Source: Geodermatophilus obscurus
GTDB lineage: Bacteria; Actinomycetota; Actinomycetes; Mycobacteriales; Geodermatophilaceae
DNA: 64,000 nucleotides
Direction: 5' to 3'
NCBI RefSeq assembly: GCF_900143215.1
Contig: NZ_FRDM01000002.1
Coordinates: 273,117-337,116, forward strand
Below the pieces are notes generated by a model that had not been told where the DNA came from, searched no databases, and was given only the letters and a program-made list of their open reading frames with translations. A program made the position numbers and the translations under genes. This document shows, one piece after another, positions 32,402 to 40,748 of the stretch; positions within the stretch are counted from its first letter, which is position 1, and every line of letters starts with the position of its first letter.

Positions 32402-34471
32402 TCAGGAGGTCCAGCCCCCGGGCGCCCGGGGGTCGGGGAAGTAGCCGCAGTAGGTGCCCGTGCGGACGGTCCGGCTGAGGTGCTCGCCGAGCCGGGGGTG
32501 CTTCTCCCCGAGCCGGGCGATCGACTGGCGGAGGGCCCGGGTCACGCCGGCCCGGGCGCGCTCGGACGCCGACGCGGCCCGTCGACCACGACCACTCAAG
32601 CCGAACGCGCGGGCGAGCTCTCGCACGAGGAAGTCGCGTTCGGTCTCGGCCTGGGCGGCCCGGTCGGCGTCCCCGACGGCGCGTGCCGCGTCGATGTCCT
32701 CGTCGATCTCGGCCAGCCGTCGCCGGTAGGCGTCCTTGGCCCGCGCGTCGAGCAGCTCGCCGGCGTCGCCGAGCACCGAGCGCGGCAGATCCGCCGTCCG
32801 GCTGCTGCCGGGTCGCCCCGCGCGGCTGGTCTCCGCGGCCACCAGGTCCAGCACGTGGTACTCCCGGCCCGGGTCCACCAGGAGCCGGGCCAGGTGACGC
32901 ATGCCCGTGAGGTCTCGCACGAGAACGGTGGAGCCGTCGAACACCACGGTCCAGTAGTCACCCTCGTGACGGAGGACGTTGGCGCCGACGGCCGGCTGCT
33001 CGTCGCCTGCCGCGTGGCCCTCCGGGCCGGCCTGCGGCGCTCCCCGCGGCGAGGCTCGGACGGCGGCGAACGCTGCCCGCGCCGCGCGGCGCTCGAGGGC
33101 GGCCCGGTGCCCGTCGCCGCTCGCGGCGTGCGCGTCGGCCAGGGCCATGCGGGCCTCGGCCGTCTCGTACGGCGCGCCGACCTCGCTCCAGAGCCGCACC
33201 GCCTCGGTCGAGGACCGCTCCGCGCCGGCGGCATCCCCGTCCGCGAGCAGAACCCGTGCCCGGGCGAGGGTGGCACCCGCGAGCAGCGCCTTGCTGCCGA
33301 AGCGGGCCGCGATGACCTCGAGGACGGCGGCGGCGGATCGCGCCCGGTCGACGTCGCCGACGGCGAGCTCGATCTCGACCTGCGCCTCGAGCAGCGGGAC
33401 ACGCTGCAGGTCGTTGTCCGGTGGCCGCTCCTTCCACGGCAGCCGCGCAGGGTGGGCCAGGGCGTCCCGGATGGAGGCAGCCGCCGTGACCGCATCGCCC
33501 TGGGCGAGACGGACCAGCGCGAGGCCGGGTTGGGGATCCCACCCGGCGCGGTGAGCGGCGAGCAGAGCCTCCTCCGCTCCTCCGACGTCCCCCTTGTGCA
33601 GGCGGATCCGGCCGAGTTCGGTCAACGGCCACCCGAGCTCGCGTCGCAGGTACGGGCGGAGTTCCTGGCAGGCTCCGAGCGCTTCGGCCTCCGCCTCCCC
33701 GCACGCTCCACGCAACCGGAGGATCTCGGCCCGGTGCACACGGCAGCGCCCGTGCAGGCTCCCGATGGCGCCGGTCCGGGTCCATCGCTCCATCGCCTCG
33801 GTCCACTCCTCGGCCAGGTCGTACTGCGCGAGGCCCTGGAGTGCGCAGACCAGCTCGCAGTAGACGACCCCCGTCGACAGCGGATCGAGTTCCCCCGAGA
33901 CGGTCGCCACCCCGGCCCGGTTCAGCAGGTCCAGGCCCTGGTCGACGTCGCCGTCCAGGATGAGCAGCCGGGCCTGCGCCACGCGTCCGATCGCACACGC
34001 CGCGGGGTCGCAGCCGGCCCCGACCTCGATGGCCTGCAGGGCCCATCGCCGGGCCCCTGTCAGGTCGCCGGTCAGCATCCGCTCGTAGGCGTGGACGACG
34101 CCCTGCCACGCGTGCGCCGGAGAGTGGCTGCGGCCCTCGAGCAGCTCATCGGCACGGGCCAGCCACCCGCGCACCGGCGCCATGAGGGCGGTGTCGAAGA
34201 GGAGGTGCATCGCGACGCGGACGGCGGCCCCTGACGCGGCGTCGAGGTCCCGGGTCTGCATGCACGCGGCATGAGCGCGTTCCCACGCCTCGATGGTCAC
34301 GTCCAGGTGGCCCGCCGCGTAGGCGACCTCGCCCAGCAGCGGGAGGTCGGCGGCGGCCAGCGTGCCCTCCGCGTCCGCTCGCACCAGGAGGCCGAACGCC
34401 TCCGGCCAGTCGCCCCCCGCCACGGCGGACCGTGCGCGCCCGACCGGACCGGGACCAGCGACATCGCTCAT
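32402..34471 (-). CDS. TPR protein with C-terminal non-HTH conserved domain, paralogue of the adjacent LuxR regulator
   Basis: This 689-residue protein has ~450 residues of TPR-like helices, paralogous to the LuxR/TPR protein next to it. Its C-terminal ~190 residues are different. GDYWTVVFDGSTVLVRDLTG leads into MRHLARLLVDPGREYHVLDL, and then comes a charged helical segment (AYRRRLAEIDEDIDAA). The end, SRTVRTGTYCGYFPDPRAPG, is the closing motif of a domain I associate with actinobacterial ATPase and cyclase regulators. No DNA-binding motif is seen. The ATG follows GGAGGGG by five bases. A triple GTTAC-type dyad lies 50 bases upstream. Confidence 0.85.
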   Translation of the reverse strand: MSDVAGPGPVGRARSAVAGGDWPEAFGLLVRADAEGTLAAADLPLLGEVAYAAGHLDVTIEAWERAHAACMQTRDLDAASGAAVRVAMHLLFDTALMAPVRGWLARADELLEGRSHSPAHAWQGVVHAYERMLTGDLTGARRWALQAIEVGAGCDPAACAIGRVAQARLLILDGDVDQGLDLLNRAGVATVSGELDPLSTGVVYCELVCALQGLAQYDLAEEWTEAMERWTRTGAIGSLHGRCRVHRAEILRLRGACGEAEAEALGACQELRPYLRRELGWPLTELGRIRLHKGDVGGAEEALLAAHRAGWDPQPGLALVRLAQGDAVTAAASIRDALAHPARLPWKERPPDNDLQRVPLLEAQVEIELAVGDVDRARSAAAVLEVIAARFGSKALLAGATLARARVLLADGDAAGAERSSTEAVRLWSEVGAPYETAEARMALADAHAASGDGHRAALERRAARAAFAAVRASPRGAPQAGPEGHAAGDEQPAVGANVLRHEGDYWTVVFDGSTVLVRDLTGMRHLARLLVDPGREYHVLDLVAAETSRAGRPGSSRTADLPRSVLGDAGELLDARAKDAYRRRLAEIDEDIDAARAVGDADRAAQAETERDFLVRELARAFGLSGRGRRAASASERARAGVTRALRQSIARLGEKHPRLGEHLSRTVRTGTYCGYFPDPRAPGGWTS

Positions 34472-34520
34472 CGCACCCCTCCCCAGCTCTGCCGGGAGCT
34501 CAGGTCGCCCGGCGCCGGGA

Positions 34521-34547
34521 GGTAACCGCGCGGGTTACCGCCGTAAC
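34521..34547. promoter_or_regulatory. Three-half-site operator (GGTAACC / GGTTACC / GTAAC)
   Basis: GGTAACC at 34521 and GGTTACC at 34533 form a perfect 7-5-7 dyad. GTTAC at 34534 pairs again with GTAAC at 34543 (5-4-5). The cluster lies between the divergent TPR gene (starts 34471) and the alpha/beta hydrolase (starts 34613), so one dimeric regulator could control both. Confidence 0.55.
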
Positions 34548-34612
34548 AGTGTCGCTCACGCACCTCGGGTGGGCCACGAATCCGGCCCGGAGGACAGACC
34601 CGAGGAGGAGTC

Positions 34613-35434
34613 GTGGAGCGAGCCAGCATCAACGGTGTCGAACTCGAGTACGAGGTGACGGGCGCCGGCGAGGCCGTGCTGCTCATCAGCCCCGTCCTGG
34701 CCGACGGCTTCCTGCCGCTGGTCGAGGAGCCGGCGCTGGCCGATCGGTACCAGCTGATCCGCTACCACAAGCGGGGCTGGGCGGGCAGCACACGCACCCC
34801 GCCGCCGGTGAGCGTGGCCGACCACGCCGCCGACGCCGCGGGGCTCCTCGGCCACCTGGGCGTGCCACGCGCCCACGTCGCCGGTCACTCGACCGGCGCG
34901 GTCGTCGCGACCCAGCTGGCGGTCGACGATCCCGGGATCGTGCAGACCCTGGTCCTCCTGGAGCCGTTCGTGCTCTCGGTGCCCAGCGGCGAGGCCGTCC
35001 TCCAGCAGGCCGGCCCCGCATTCGAGGCGTACGGCAACGGAGACCACGAGGAGGCGTGGGCCCTCTTCCTCAGCGTCGCGTGCGGCCTGGACCGGGCACC
35101 GTGCCGCGCCCTGCTGGAGCAGCGGATCCCCGGCGTGGTGGCCCAGGCGGTCGAGGACGCCGACACCTGCTTCGGCGTCGAGCTGCCCGCCATGGCCGAG
35201 TGGGCGTTCGGCCCGGAGCAGGCAGCCGCCATCCGTTGCCCGACGCTGTCCGTGCTCGGCGGCGACACCCTGCCGCTGTTCGTGGAGGTCGCCGCCCTCC
35301 TCCGCTCGGCGGTCCCGGACCTCGAGGAGCGCACGATCGAGGGCGTCGGTCATCTCCTGCACGTGCAGCGCCCCGAGCCCGTCGCCCGCGCGATGCGCTC
35401 GTTCCTCGGCCGCCACCCCATGGCCGGCGACTGA
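34613..35434 (+). CDS. Alpha/beta-fold hydrolase
   Basis: This 273-residue protein has an alpha/beta-hydrolase core: IRYHKRGWAGSTR, nucleophile elbow VAGHSTGAVVATQ with serine near residue 89, and the late histidine in EGVGHLLHVQRPEPVA. The acid is probably in LSVLGGDTLPLF. The segment VLLISPVLADGF replaces the usual HG oxyanion motif. The GTG start follows GAGGAGGAG by two to four bases. It is divergent from the TPR regulator, with the GTTAC operator between. The substrate is unknown. Confidence 0.88.
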   Translation: MERASINGVELEYEVTGAGEAVLLISPVLADGFLPLVEEPALADRYQLIRYHKRGWAGSTRTPPPVSVADHAADAAGLLGHLGVPRAHVAGHSTGAVVATQLAVDDPGIVQTLVLLEPFVLSVPSGEAVLQQAGPAFEAYGNGDHEEAWALFLSVACGLDRAPCRALLEQRIPGVVAQAVEDADTCFGVELPAMAEWAFGPEQAAAIRCPTLSVLGGDTLPLFVEVAALLRSAVPDLEERTIEGVGHLLHVQRPEPVARAMRSFLGRHPMAGD

Positions 35435-35530
35435 CGGAGGAGTGCGGGGCCGCGCGGCCTCCCGTGCGGTCGCGGACGGCCGGCTCCGGGTGAGGGCCCG
35501 CCCGGCCGTCCCCGTGCCAGGGTGGGTGAC

Positions 35531-37156
35531 ATGACCGTGGAGCGGCGGGTCCGGCTGCAGTTCGAGGAGTCGGCGCGGACGGCCGGCACCCACGGCAACC
35601 TCTCGGCCGTCCGCAGCGACGGCGCCGTCCTCTGGGTGGCCGGCGACGAGACCGCGACGATCGAGCGGCTGGTCGCCGATGCTCCGGAGGAGCCGCACCG
35701 CTACGCGCAGCAGACCGGCGTCCGCCTCGCCGACCACGTGGAGCTGCCCGCTCCCGAGGACGACGAGGACGAGGCCGACATCGAGGGCCTGGCCCGGCAC
35801 GGCTGCTTCCTGTGGGCGGTCGGGTCGCACAGCCTGCGCCGCAAGCAGATCAAGGCCCGGCACAGCGGCGGCAAGGCCCTGCGCCGGCTGGCCGCGGTCA
35901 CCGGCCAGCCCAACCGCCAGCTCCTCGTCCGGTTGCCCGTGGCTGTCGTGGACGGCCTGCCGACCGTCGTGCGCGAACTGGAGGAGGACGGGATCCGGCA
36001 CCGCGCCGCGTCCTTCGGCCTCCACGGCGCCGACCTGCGGGACGTCCTGGCCGACGACGAGCACCTGGGCCCGTTCCTGCCGCTGCCGGGCAAGGACAAC
36101 GGGCTGGACGTCGAGGGCATCGCCGTCGCCGGGCCGCGGGTGTACCTGGGCCTGCGCGGGCCGGTGCTGCGCGGCTGGGCCGTGGTGCTGGAGCTGCACC
36201 CCGAGGTCGACCCCGCCGCGCCGGAGCGGCTGCACCTGACCGCGTTCGACGACGGCCGCCCGTACCGCAAGCACGTCCTGCGGCTGCGCGGTCTGGGGGT
36301 GCGAGACCTCTGCCCGCACGGGGACGACCTGCTCGTGCTGGCCGGCCCCACGATGGACCTCGACGGACCGGTGCACGTCTTCCGCTGGCACGGGGCCCTG
36401 CAGGCGGACACGCCGCAGGTGGTCCGCGGCGACCTGCTCACGCGGGAGCTCGACCTGCCCTACGGCGAGGGGCACGACCACGCCGAGGGCATCGGGGTGC
36501 TCGGTCCGGACGACGGTCCGCGCCTGCTGGTCGTCCACGACAGCCCGTCCCCGGATCGGCTGACCGACGACGGGAGCGTCCTCGCCGACGTGGTCCGGCT
36601 GCCGGGTGCGCCGTGCCGGTCCGTGCCCGACCGGGGTGGTGTGCTCCCGCAGCGGCAGCCGACTGCCGGGCCGGAGGTGGGCGGCACGGCGTCTCCGGAC
36701 GTGCACCTGCGGGAGATCACCGACGAGGACCGCGAGGCGGTCCGCGCGTTGCGCGTCCGAGGCCGCCAGAAGCGGTTCGTCGCCTCGGTGTCCTGCTCGC
36801 TGCGGGACGCCGCCGAGACGCCCCAGGCCAATCCGTGGTCCCGCGCGGTGTACTGCGGTGACGAGCCGGTCGGCTTCGTGATGCTCTCCTGGAAGCCGCG
36901 CAAGGGCCGGTACCGAGGGCGCCACTTCCTGTGGCGGCTGCTGATCGACAAGCGGTACCAGGGACGCGGGATCGGCCGCGCGGTGCTGACGCAGATCGTC
37001 GACCTGGTGCGAGCCGACGGCGGCACCGAGCTGCTGACCAGCTACGAGCCCGGCGAGGGCGGGCCGTGGCCCTTCTACCAGCGGTTCGGTTTCCGGCCCA
37101 CCGGTGAGACCGACGACGGCGAGATCGTCCTGCGGCTCCCGCTGCCCGCCTCCTGA
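35531..37156 (+). CDS. DUF3616 domain fused to a GNAT acetyltransferase
   Basis: This 541-residue protein is a fusion. Residues ~1-370 are a DUF3616-type beta-propeller-like region: GTHGNLSAVRSDGAVLWVAG, DIEGLARHGCFLWAVGSHS, and KDNGLDVEGIAVAGPRVYLG. A linker of ~30 residues precedes a GNAT N-acetyltransferase at ~390-541: VHLREITDEDREAVRALRV, SWKPRKGRYRGRHFLWRLLI, the acetyl-CoA loop DKRYQGRGIGRAVL, and FYQRFGFRPTGE. The GNAT part resembles diamine acetyltransferases. No stop or restart separates the halves. The ATG at 35531 is chosen after the weak context of GTG 35522. The joint function is unknown. Confidence 0.88.
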   Translation: MTVERRVRLQFEESARTAGTHGNLSAVRSDGAVLWVAGDETATIERLVADAPEEPHRYAQQTGVRLADHVELPAPEDDEDEADIEGLARHGCFLWAVGSHSLRRKQIKARHSGGKALRRLAAVTGQPNRQLLVRLPVAVVDGLPTVVRELEEDGIRHRAASFGLHGADLRDVLADDEHLGPFLPLPGKDNGLDVEGIAVAGPRVYLGLRGPVLRGWAVVLELHPEVDPAAPERLHLTAFDDGRPYRKHVLRLRGLGVRDLCPHGDDLLVLAGPTMDLDGPVHVFRWHGALQADTPQVVRGDLLTRELDLPYGEGHDHAEGIGVLGPDDGPRLLVVHDSPSPDRLTDDGSVLADVVRLPGAPCRSVPDRGGVLPQRQPTAGPEVGGTASPDVHLREITDEDREAVRALRVRGRQKRFVASVSCSLRDAAETPQANPWSRAVYCGDEPVGFVMLSWKPRKGRYRGRHFLWRLLIDKRYQGRGIGRAVLTQIVDLVRADGGTELLTSYEPGEGGPWPFYQRFGFRPTGETDDGEIVLRLPLPAS

Positions 37157-37181
37157 GCACACCCGGGCCCTCCCCGGCCGG

Positions 37182-37195
37182 CGGTCCGTGGACCG
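37182..37195. terminator. Short hairpin between convergent genes
   Basis: CGGTCC and GGACCG pair across GT. The stem lies 26 bases past the DUF3616-GNAT stop and faces the end of the sigma-factor gene. It is short, so it is a weak terminator call. Confidence 0.35.
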
Positions 37196-37260
37196 GCGCG
37201 GCAGCGGTGCAGGACTCGAGGACGTGCGGAGCGGTCGGCGCGGGCGATCCCGCCGACCGG

Positions 37261-38124
37261 CTACCGCTGCCGGAGGGGCTGCAGGTCCAGGCCCGCGAGG
37301 GTCTGCGGGGCGGCGAGCAGGTCGATCGCGGTCACGACGCCGTCCTCGACGGTGAAGGCGAAGACCACCTGCGGCGTGCCCCTCAGCGACCACAGCGCGC
37401 CCGGTTCGCCGTCGACGAGCACGAGCCGCGCGGCCCGCGCCCGGCCGGAGAGGAACTGGGCCACCCCGGTCGCCCCGCGCACCTCGGCGGCGGCGCCCAT
37501 CCGGGCGGCCACGGCGTCGGACCGCAGCACCGCCTCGGGGTGGAGGAGCTCGAGCAGGGCGGCGAAGTCGCCGTTGCGAGACGCGTCCAGGAAGGCCGCG
37601 ACCACCTCCCGGCGCCGCTCGGTGGCGTCGGGCAGCTCGGCTCCGCGCACGCGGCGCCGGGCCCGGCTGGCCAGCTGCCGGGCCGCGGCAGGCGAGCGGT
37701 CGACGATCGACGCGATCTCGTCGAAGGGCACGTCGAACAGGTCGTGCAGCACGAAGGCCAGCCGCTCGGCGGGCGCGAGCTGGTCGAGGACCACGAGCAG
37801 CGCCAGCCCCACGGAGTCGGCGCGCACCGCCTCCTCGGCGGGGTCGGCGGCGGCGTGCAGGCGGGCCGGCGGCGCGTCGTCGAAGGGCTCCTCGCGGCGG
37901 TTGGCGCGGGCGCGCAGCTGGTTGAGCGCCACCCGCGCCACGACGGTCGTCAGCCAGCCGCCGAGGTTCTCCACCTCGTCGCTGCCGGCCCGGCTGACCC
38001 GCAGCCAGGCCTCCTGGACGGCGTCCTCGGCCTCGGCGCGCGAGCCGAGCAGGCGGGAGGCCACGGCGGTCAGCCGGTCGCGGTGCTCCTCGAACCGCGC
38101 GGCGAGGACGTCGTGATCACTCAT
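37261..38124 (-). CDS. ECF41-type RNA polymerase sigma factor with SnoaL-like C-terminal domain
   Basis: This 287-residue protein has sigma region 2 at ~10-75 (RLTAVASRLLGSRAEAEDAV, QEAWLRV), and region 4 at ~110-160 (FVLHDLFDVPFDEIASIVD, then RSPAAARQLASRARRRV). The C-terminal ~120 residues form a SnoaL-like domain (REVVAAFLDASRNGDFAALL). This is the ECF41 layout, in which the fused domain controls activity instead of a separate anti-sigma factor. ECF41 genes usually lie beside their target; here a VOC gene is divergent. A matching promoter is seen in the shared gap. Confidence 0.92.
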   Translation of the reverse strand: MSDHDVLAARFEEHRDRLTAVASRLLGSRAEAEDAVQEAWLRVSRAGSDEVENLGGWLTTVVARVALNQLRARANRREEPFDDAPPARLHAAADPAEEAVRADSVGLALLVVLDQLAPAERLAFVLHDLFDVPFDEIASIVDRSPAAARQLASRARRRVRGAELPDATERRREVVAAFLDASRNGDFAALLELLHPEAVLRSDAVAARMGAAAEVRGATGVAQFLSGRARAARLVLVDGEPGALWSLRGTPQVVFAFTVEDGVVTAIDLLAAPQTLAGLDLQPLRQR

Positions 38125-38126
38125 GT

Positions 38127-38153
38127 CGTCACATCCCTCGGTCGGCGGGTGTC
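38127..38153 (+). promoter_or_regulatory. Candidate ECF41 promoter (CGTCACA, 16 bases, TGTC)
   Basis: CGTCACA at 38127-38133 differs by one base from the ECF41 -35 consensus TGTCACA as I recall it. After 16 bases TGTC stands where CGTC is expected. It points at the VOC gene, whose ATG is 43 bases downstream, and is adjacent to the sigma-factor start. Confidence 0.5.
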
Positions 38154-38195
38154 AGAGAGGTGGCAGACCCGAACCCGACGATCGAGGAGCACACC

Positions 38196-38540
38196 ATGAC
38201 GACCGGGATCCGCACCGTCATCTACCCCGTGACCGACCTGGCCCACGCCAAGGCGCTGTTCGGCGCCCTGCTCGGCGCCGAACCGGTGGTGGACGCGCCG
38301 TACTACGCCCAGTTCGACGCCGACGGCCAGGCGATCGGCCTCGACCCGCACGGCCACCGGCACGGGCAGTCCGGTCCGGTCGCGTACTGGCACGTGGACG
38401 ACGTCGCGACGAGCCTCGCCGCTCTGGTGCAGGCCGGCGCCGAGACGGTGCAGGACCCCACCGACGTCGGCGGCGGCCTCCTGGTCGCCCTGGCCCGGGA
38501 CGGCGACGGCAACCTGATCGGCCTGCGCCAGGCGGGGTGA
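38196..38540 (+). CDS. VOC family protein, likely ECF41 target
   Basis: This 114-residue protein has the VOC pattern: TVIYPVTDLAHAKALFGALL opens the first module, GPVAYWHVDDVATSLAALVQ the second, and ARDGDGNLIGLRQ ends it. Metal ligands are not clear, as the last motif lacks the usual glutamate. The ATG start follows GAGGAG by seven bases. It is divergent from the ECF41 gene, with a matching promoter between, so it is probably the sigma factor's cognate target. The reaction is unknown. Confidence 0.88.
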   Translation: MTTGIRTVIYPVTDLAHAKALFGALLGAEPVVDAPYYAQFDADGQAIGLDPHGHRHGQSGPVAYWHVDDVATSLAALVQAGAETVQDPTDVGGGLLVALARDGDGNLIGLRQAG

Positions 38541-38714
38541 TCCGTTCAGCGCACCGTCGAGCGGGCGAGGACCGCGGCCGGTGCGGCGTTGCACGCGTCG
38601 CGTCCCCGGCCGGGTCCACCCCCCGCCGCAGCACCGGCACACCCGTGGAGGAGCCGTCGGTTCCGTGCGCGGGGGGCGACGGGATCCGGCATCCGTTGCA
38701 CACCGGGCTCATAA

Positions 38715-38730
38715 TCGAACACGTGTTCGC
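38715..38730. promoter_or_regulatory. LexA (SOS) box of actinobacterial type
   Basis: TCGAAC-ACGT-GTTCGC matches the mycobacterial/actinobacterial LexA consensus TCGAAC-N4-GTTCGA at all but the last base. The inner 14 bases are a perfect palindrome. It lies 59 bases upstream of the ATG at 38790. TTGCAC at 38696 could be a -35 element. Confidence 0.65.
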
Positions 38731-38789
38731 ACGACTGCGACCGGCCCCACCGCCGGTCGTCCGGTCGGCCTGACGCCCAGGAGGCCCTG

Positions 38790-39062
38790 ATGACCACTGT
38801 CTCGACGTCCCACCTGCCCGCCGGGGAGCCGGTCCTGACCACCGACGTGGTGGGCACGGACTTCGGCCTCCCCCTGGTCCGGCCGACCAGGAGCAGGCAG
38901 GGGAGCCGGGTCCGGGTCGTGCGTTCGCACTGCAAGGCGCACGGGGGAGTCGTCGTGTGGTTCACCGACGGCACCAAGACCCCGCCGCTGCACGGGCGCA
39001 CGGCCTGGATCGTCGCCGAGGGCGAGCCGGGTGCGCACCCGTCGGCGCGTGTGGTGGCGTGA
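38790..39062 (+). CDS. Uncharacterised 90-residue protein behind a LexA box
   Basis: The product is small and mostly hydrophilic. Segments read LTTDVVGTDFGLPLVRPTRS, a basic RQGSRVRVVRSHCKAHGG, and VVVWFTDGTKTPPLHGRTAW. It has one cysteine, next to two histidines, and no membrane segment or signal peptide. I do not recognise a family. The start is firm because AGGAGG lies six bases upstream of the ATG. The LexA-type box upstream suggests DNA-damage induction. It stands alone between a VOC gene and the carotenoid oxygenase gene. Codon use is like its neighbours. Confidence 0.72.
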   Translation: MTTVSTSHLPAGEPVLTTDVVGTDFGLPLVRPTRSRQGSRVRVVRSHCKAHGGVVVWFTDGTKTPPLHGRTAWIVAEGEPGAHPSARVVA

Positions 39063-39249
39063 CGCGAGCGGCCCACGGTCGCCGACCGCAGGCGTTGCCG
39101 GACCGGGATCACCGGTCCGGTGCCTCGCATGCTCCGTGGCGTCGGGATGCCGACGAGGACTGTCCAGTCTCGGGCGAGAGGGCCAGGATCGGGGGCGGAC
39201 GGCGGAGACGAGGACGTCCCTGCCGACGCTCCGCCGAGAGGCAGCCGCG

Positions 39250-40635
39250 ATGACCGATCGTCCGATGCTCGACCGCAGCCCGTTCCTCCAGGGCCCGTAC
39301 GCCCCGGTGACGGAGGAGGTCACGGCGTTCGACCTGCCGGTGACCGGACGCCTGCCCGCCGGGCTGGACGGGCGCTACCTGCGCAACGGGCCCAACCCGC
39401 TGGGCTCGGACGATCCCGGCTCCCACTGGTTCCTCGGTGCCGGCATGGTGCACGGGGTCCGGCTGCGGGACGGCCGGGCCGAGTGGTACCGCAACCGCTG
39501 GGTCCGGTCGCGCACCGTCGCGGAGTCGCTGGGGGAGAGGTGGCCGGGCGGGCCCGTGCACGCCGGCATGGACTTCGCCGCCAACACGCACGTCATCGCC
39601 CACGCGGGGCGCACCCTGGCCACCGTCGAGGCCGGCGCGCTGCCGTACGAGCTCACCGACGAACTCGACACCGTCGGCCCGTGCGACTTCGACGGCACCT
39701 TGCCCGGCGGCTACGCGGCGCACACCAAGCTCGACCGGCGGACCGGCGAGCTGCACGCCGTCGCCTACTTCTGGGGCTGGGACCACCTGCAGCACGTCGT
39801 CGTCGGTCCCGACGGCAGGGTCAGCGGCACCACCGACGTCCCGGTCCCGGACGGGCCGATGGTGCACGACTTCGCCCTGACCGAGCGGTACGTGGTGCTG
39901 CTCGACCTGCCGGTCACCTTCAGCACGGACGCGGCGGCGGCCGGCTCCCGGCTGCCCTACACCTGGAACCCCTCGCACCAGCCCCGCCTCGGTCTGCTGC
40001 CCCGTGCGGGGACGACCCGCGCCGTCCGCTGGTTCGAGGTGGAGCCGTGCTGGGTGTTCCACACGCTCAACGCCTACGACGACGGGAACCGGGTCGTCGT
40101 CGACCTGTGCCGCTACGAGGGCGTCTACGACATGGCGGCCCTGATCGGCGGGGGGCCGCCCACGCTGGAGCGCTGGACGGTCGACCCGGCCGCGGGACGG
40201 GTGACCCGGCAGGCCCTCGACGACCGCCCGCAGGAGTTCCCGCGCGTCGACGAGCGGGTCGTCTCCCGGGCGCACCGCTACGGCTACAGCGCGGTGACGG
40301 CGCTGGTCGACCGGGCCACCGTGCAGGTGGACGGGACGTTCCGGGACGCCGCGTTCGCCGACACGCTGCTCAAGCACGACCTGGTCGCCGGAACGGTCGG
40401 GGAGCACCGCCTCCCGAGGAACGCCTCGGTCGGTGAGGCGGTGTTCGCCCCCTCGACGCCGGACGCGGACGAGGACGACGGCTACGTCATGGCCTTCGTG
40501 CACGACCCCGACCGCGAAGCCACCGACCTGGTGGTCCTGTCGGCACAGGACTTCGCCGGCCCACCGGTCGCCACCGTCCACCTCCCGGCGCGGGTCCCAC
40601 TCGGCTTCCACGGCAGCTGGGTCGCCGACGGGTGA
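39250..40635 (+). CDS. Carotenoid oxygenase (cleavage dioxygenase) family protein
   Basis: This 461-residue protein is a seven-bladed-propeller carotenoid oxygenase. GRYLRNGPNPLGSDDPGSHW and FLGAGMVHGVRLRDG form the conserved opening. The four iron-ligand histidine positions are visible in GYAAHTKLD, PMVHDFALTERYVV, CWVFHTLNAYDDGN and GFHGSWVADG. It should use Fe(II) and O2 to split a carotenoid, apocarotenoid or stilbene-like double bond in the cytosol. The ATG start has GAGAGG nine bases upstream. No carotenoid synthesis gene is in the window. Confidence 0.93.
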   Translation: MTDRPMLDRSPFLQGPYAPVTEEVTAFDLPVTGRLPAGLDGRYLRNGPNPLGSDDPGSHWFLGAGMVHGVRLRDGRAEWYRNRWVRSRTVAESLGERWPGGPVHAGMDFAANTHVIAHAGRTLATVEAGALPYELTDELDTVGPCDFDGTLPGGYAAHTKLDRRTGELHAVAYFWGWDHLQHVVVGPDGRVSGTTDVPVPDGPMVHDFALTERYVVLLDLPVTFSTDAAAAGSRLPYTWNPSHQPRLGLLPRAGTTRAVRWFEVEPCWVFHTLNAYDDGNRVVVDLCRYEGVYDMAALIGGGPPTLERWTVDPAAGRVTRQALDDRPQEFPRVDERVVSRAHRYGYSAVTALVDRATVQVDGTFRDAAFADTLLKHDLVAGTVGEHRLPRNASVGEAVFAPSTPDADEDDGYVMAFVHDPDREATDLVVLSAQDFAGPPVATVHLPARVPLGFHGSWVADG

Positions 40636-40748
40636 GGGGCGCGGTGCTCCAGCCTCGCCGGCGCCCGCCGGGTGGGCGCGGGGGCCCGCGGCAGTGCTGA
40701 CCACGGAGGGCCCGGCGCGACCGGCCCACCGATCCCGGAGGAGGTGCC

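Noticed and set aside
34556..37393. A 945-codon minus-strand open frame opposite the hydrolase and DUF3616-GNAT genes
   Set aside because: It is an antisense frame of two genes with clear motifs and strong ribosome sites; its composition is artefactual.
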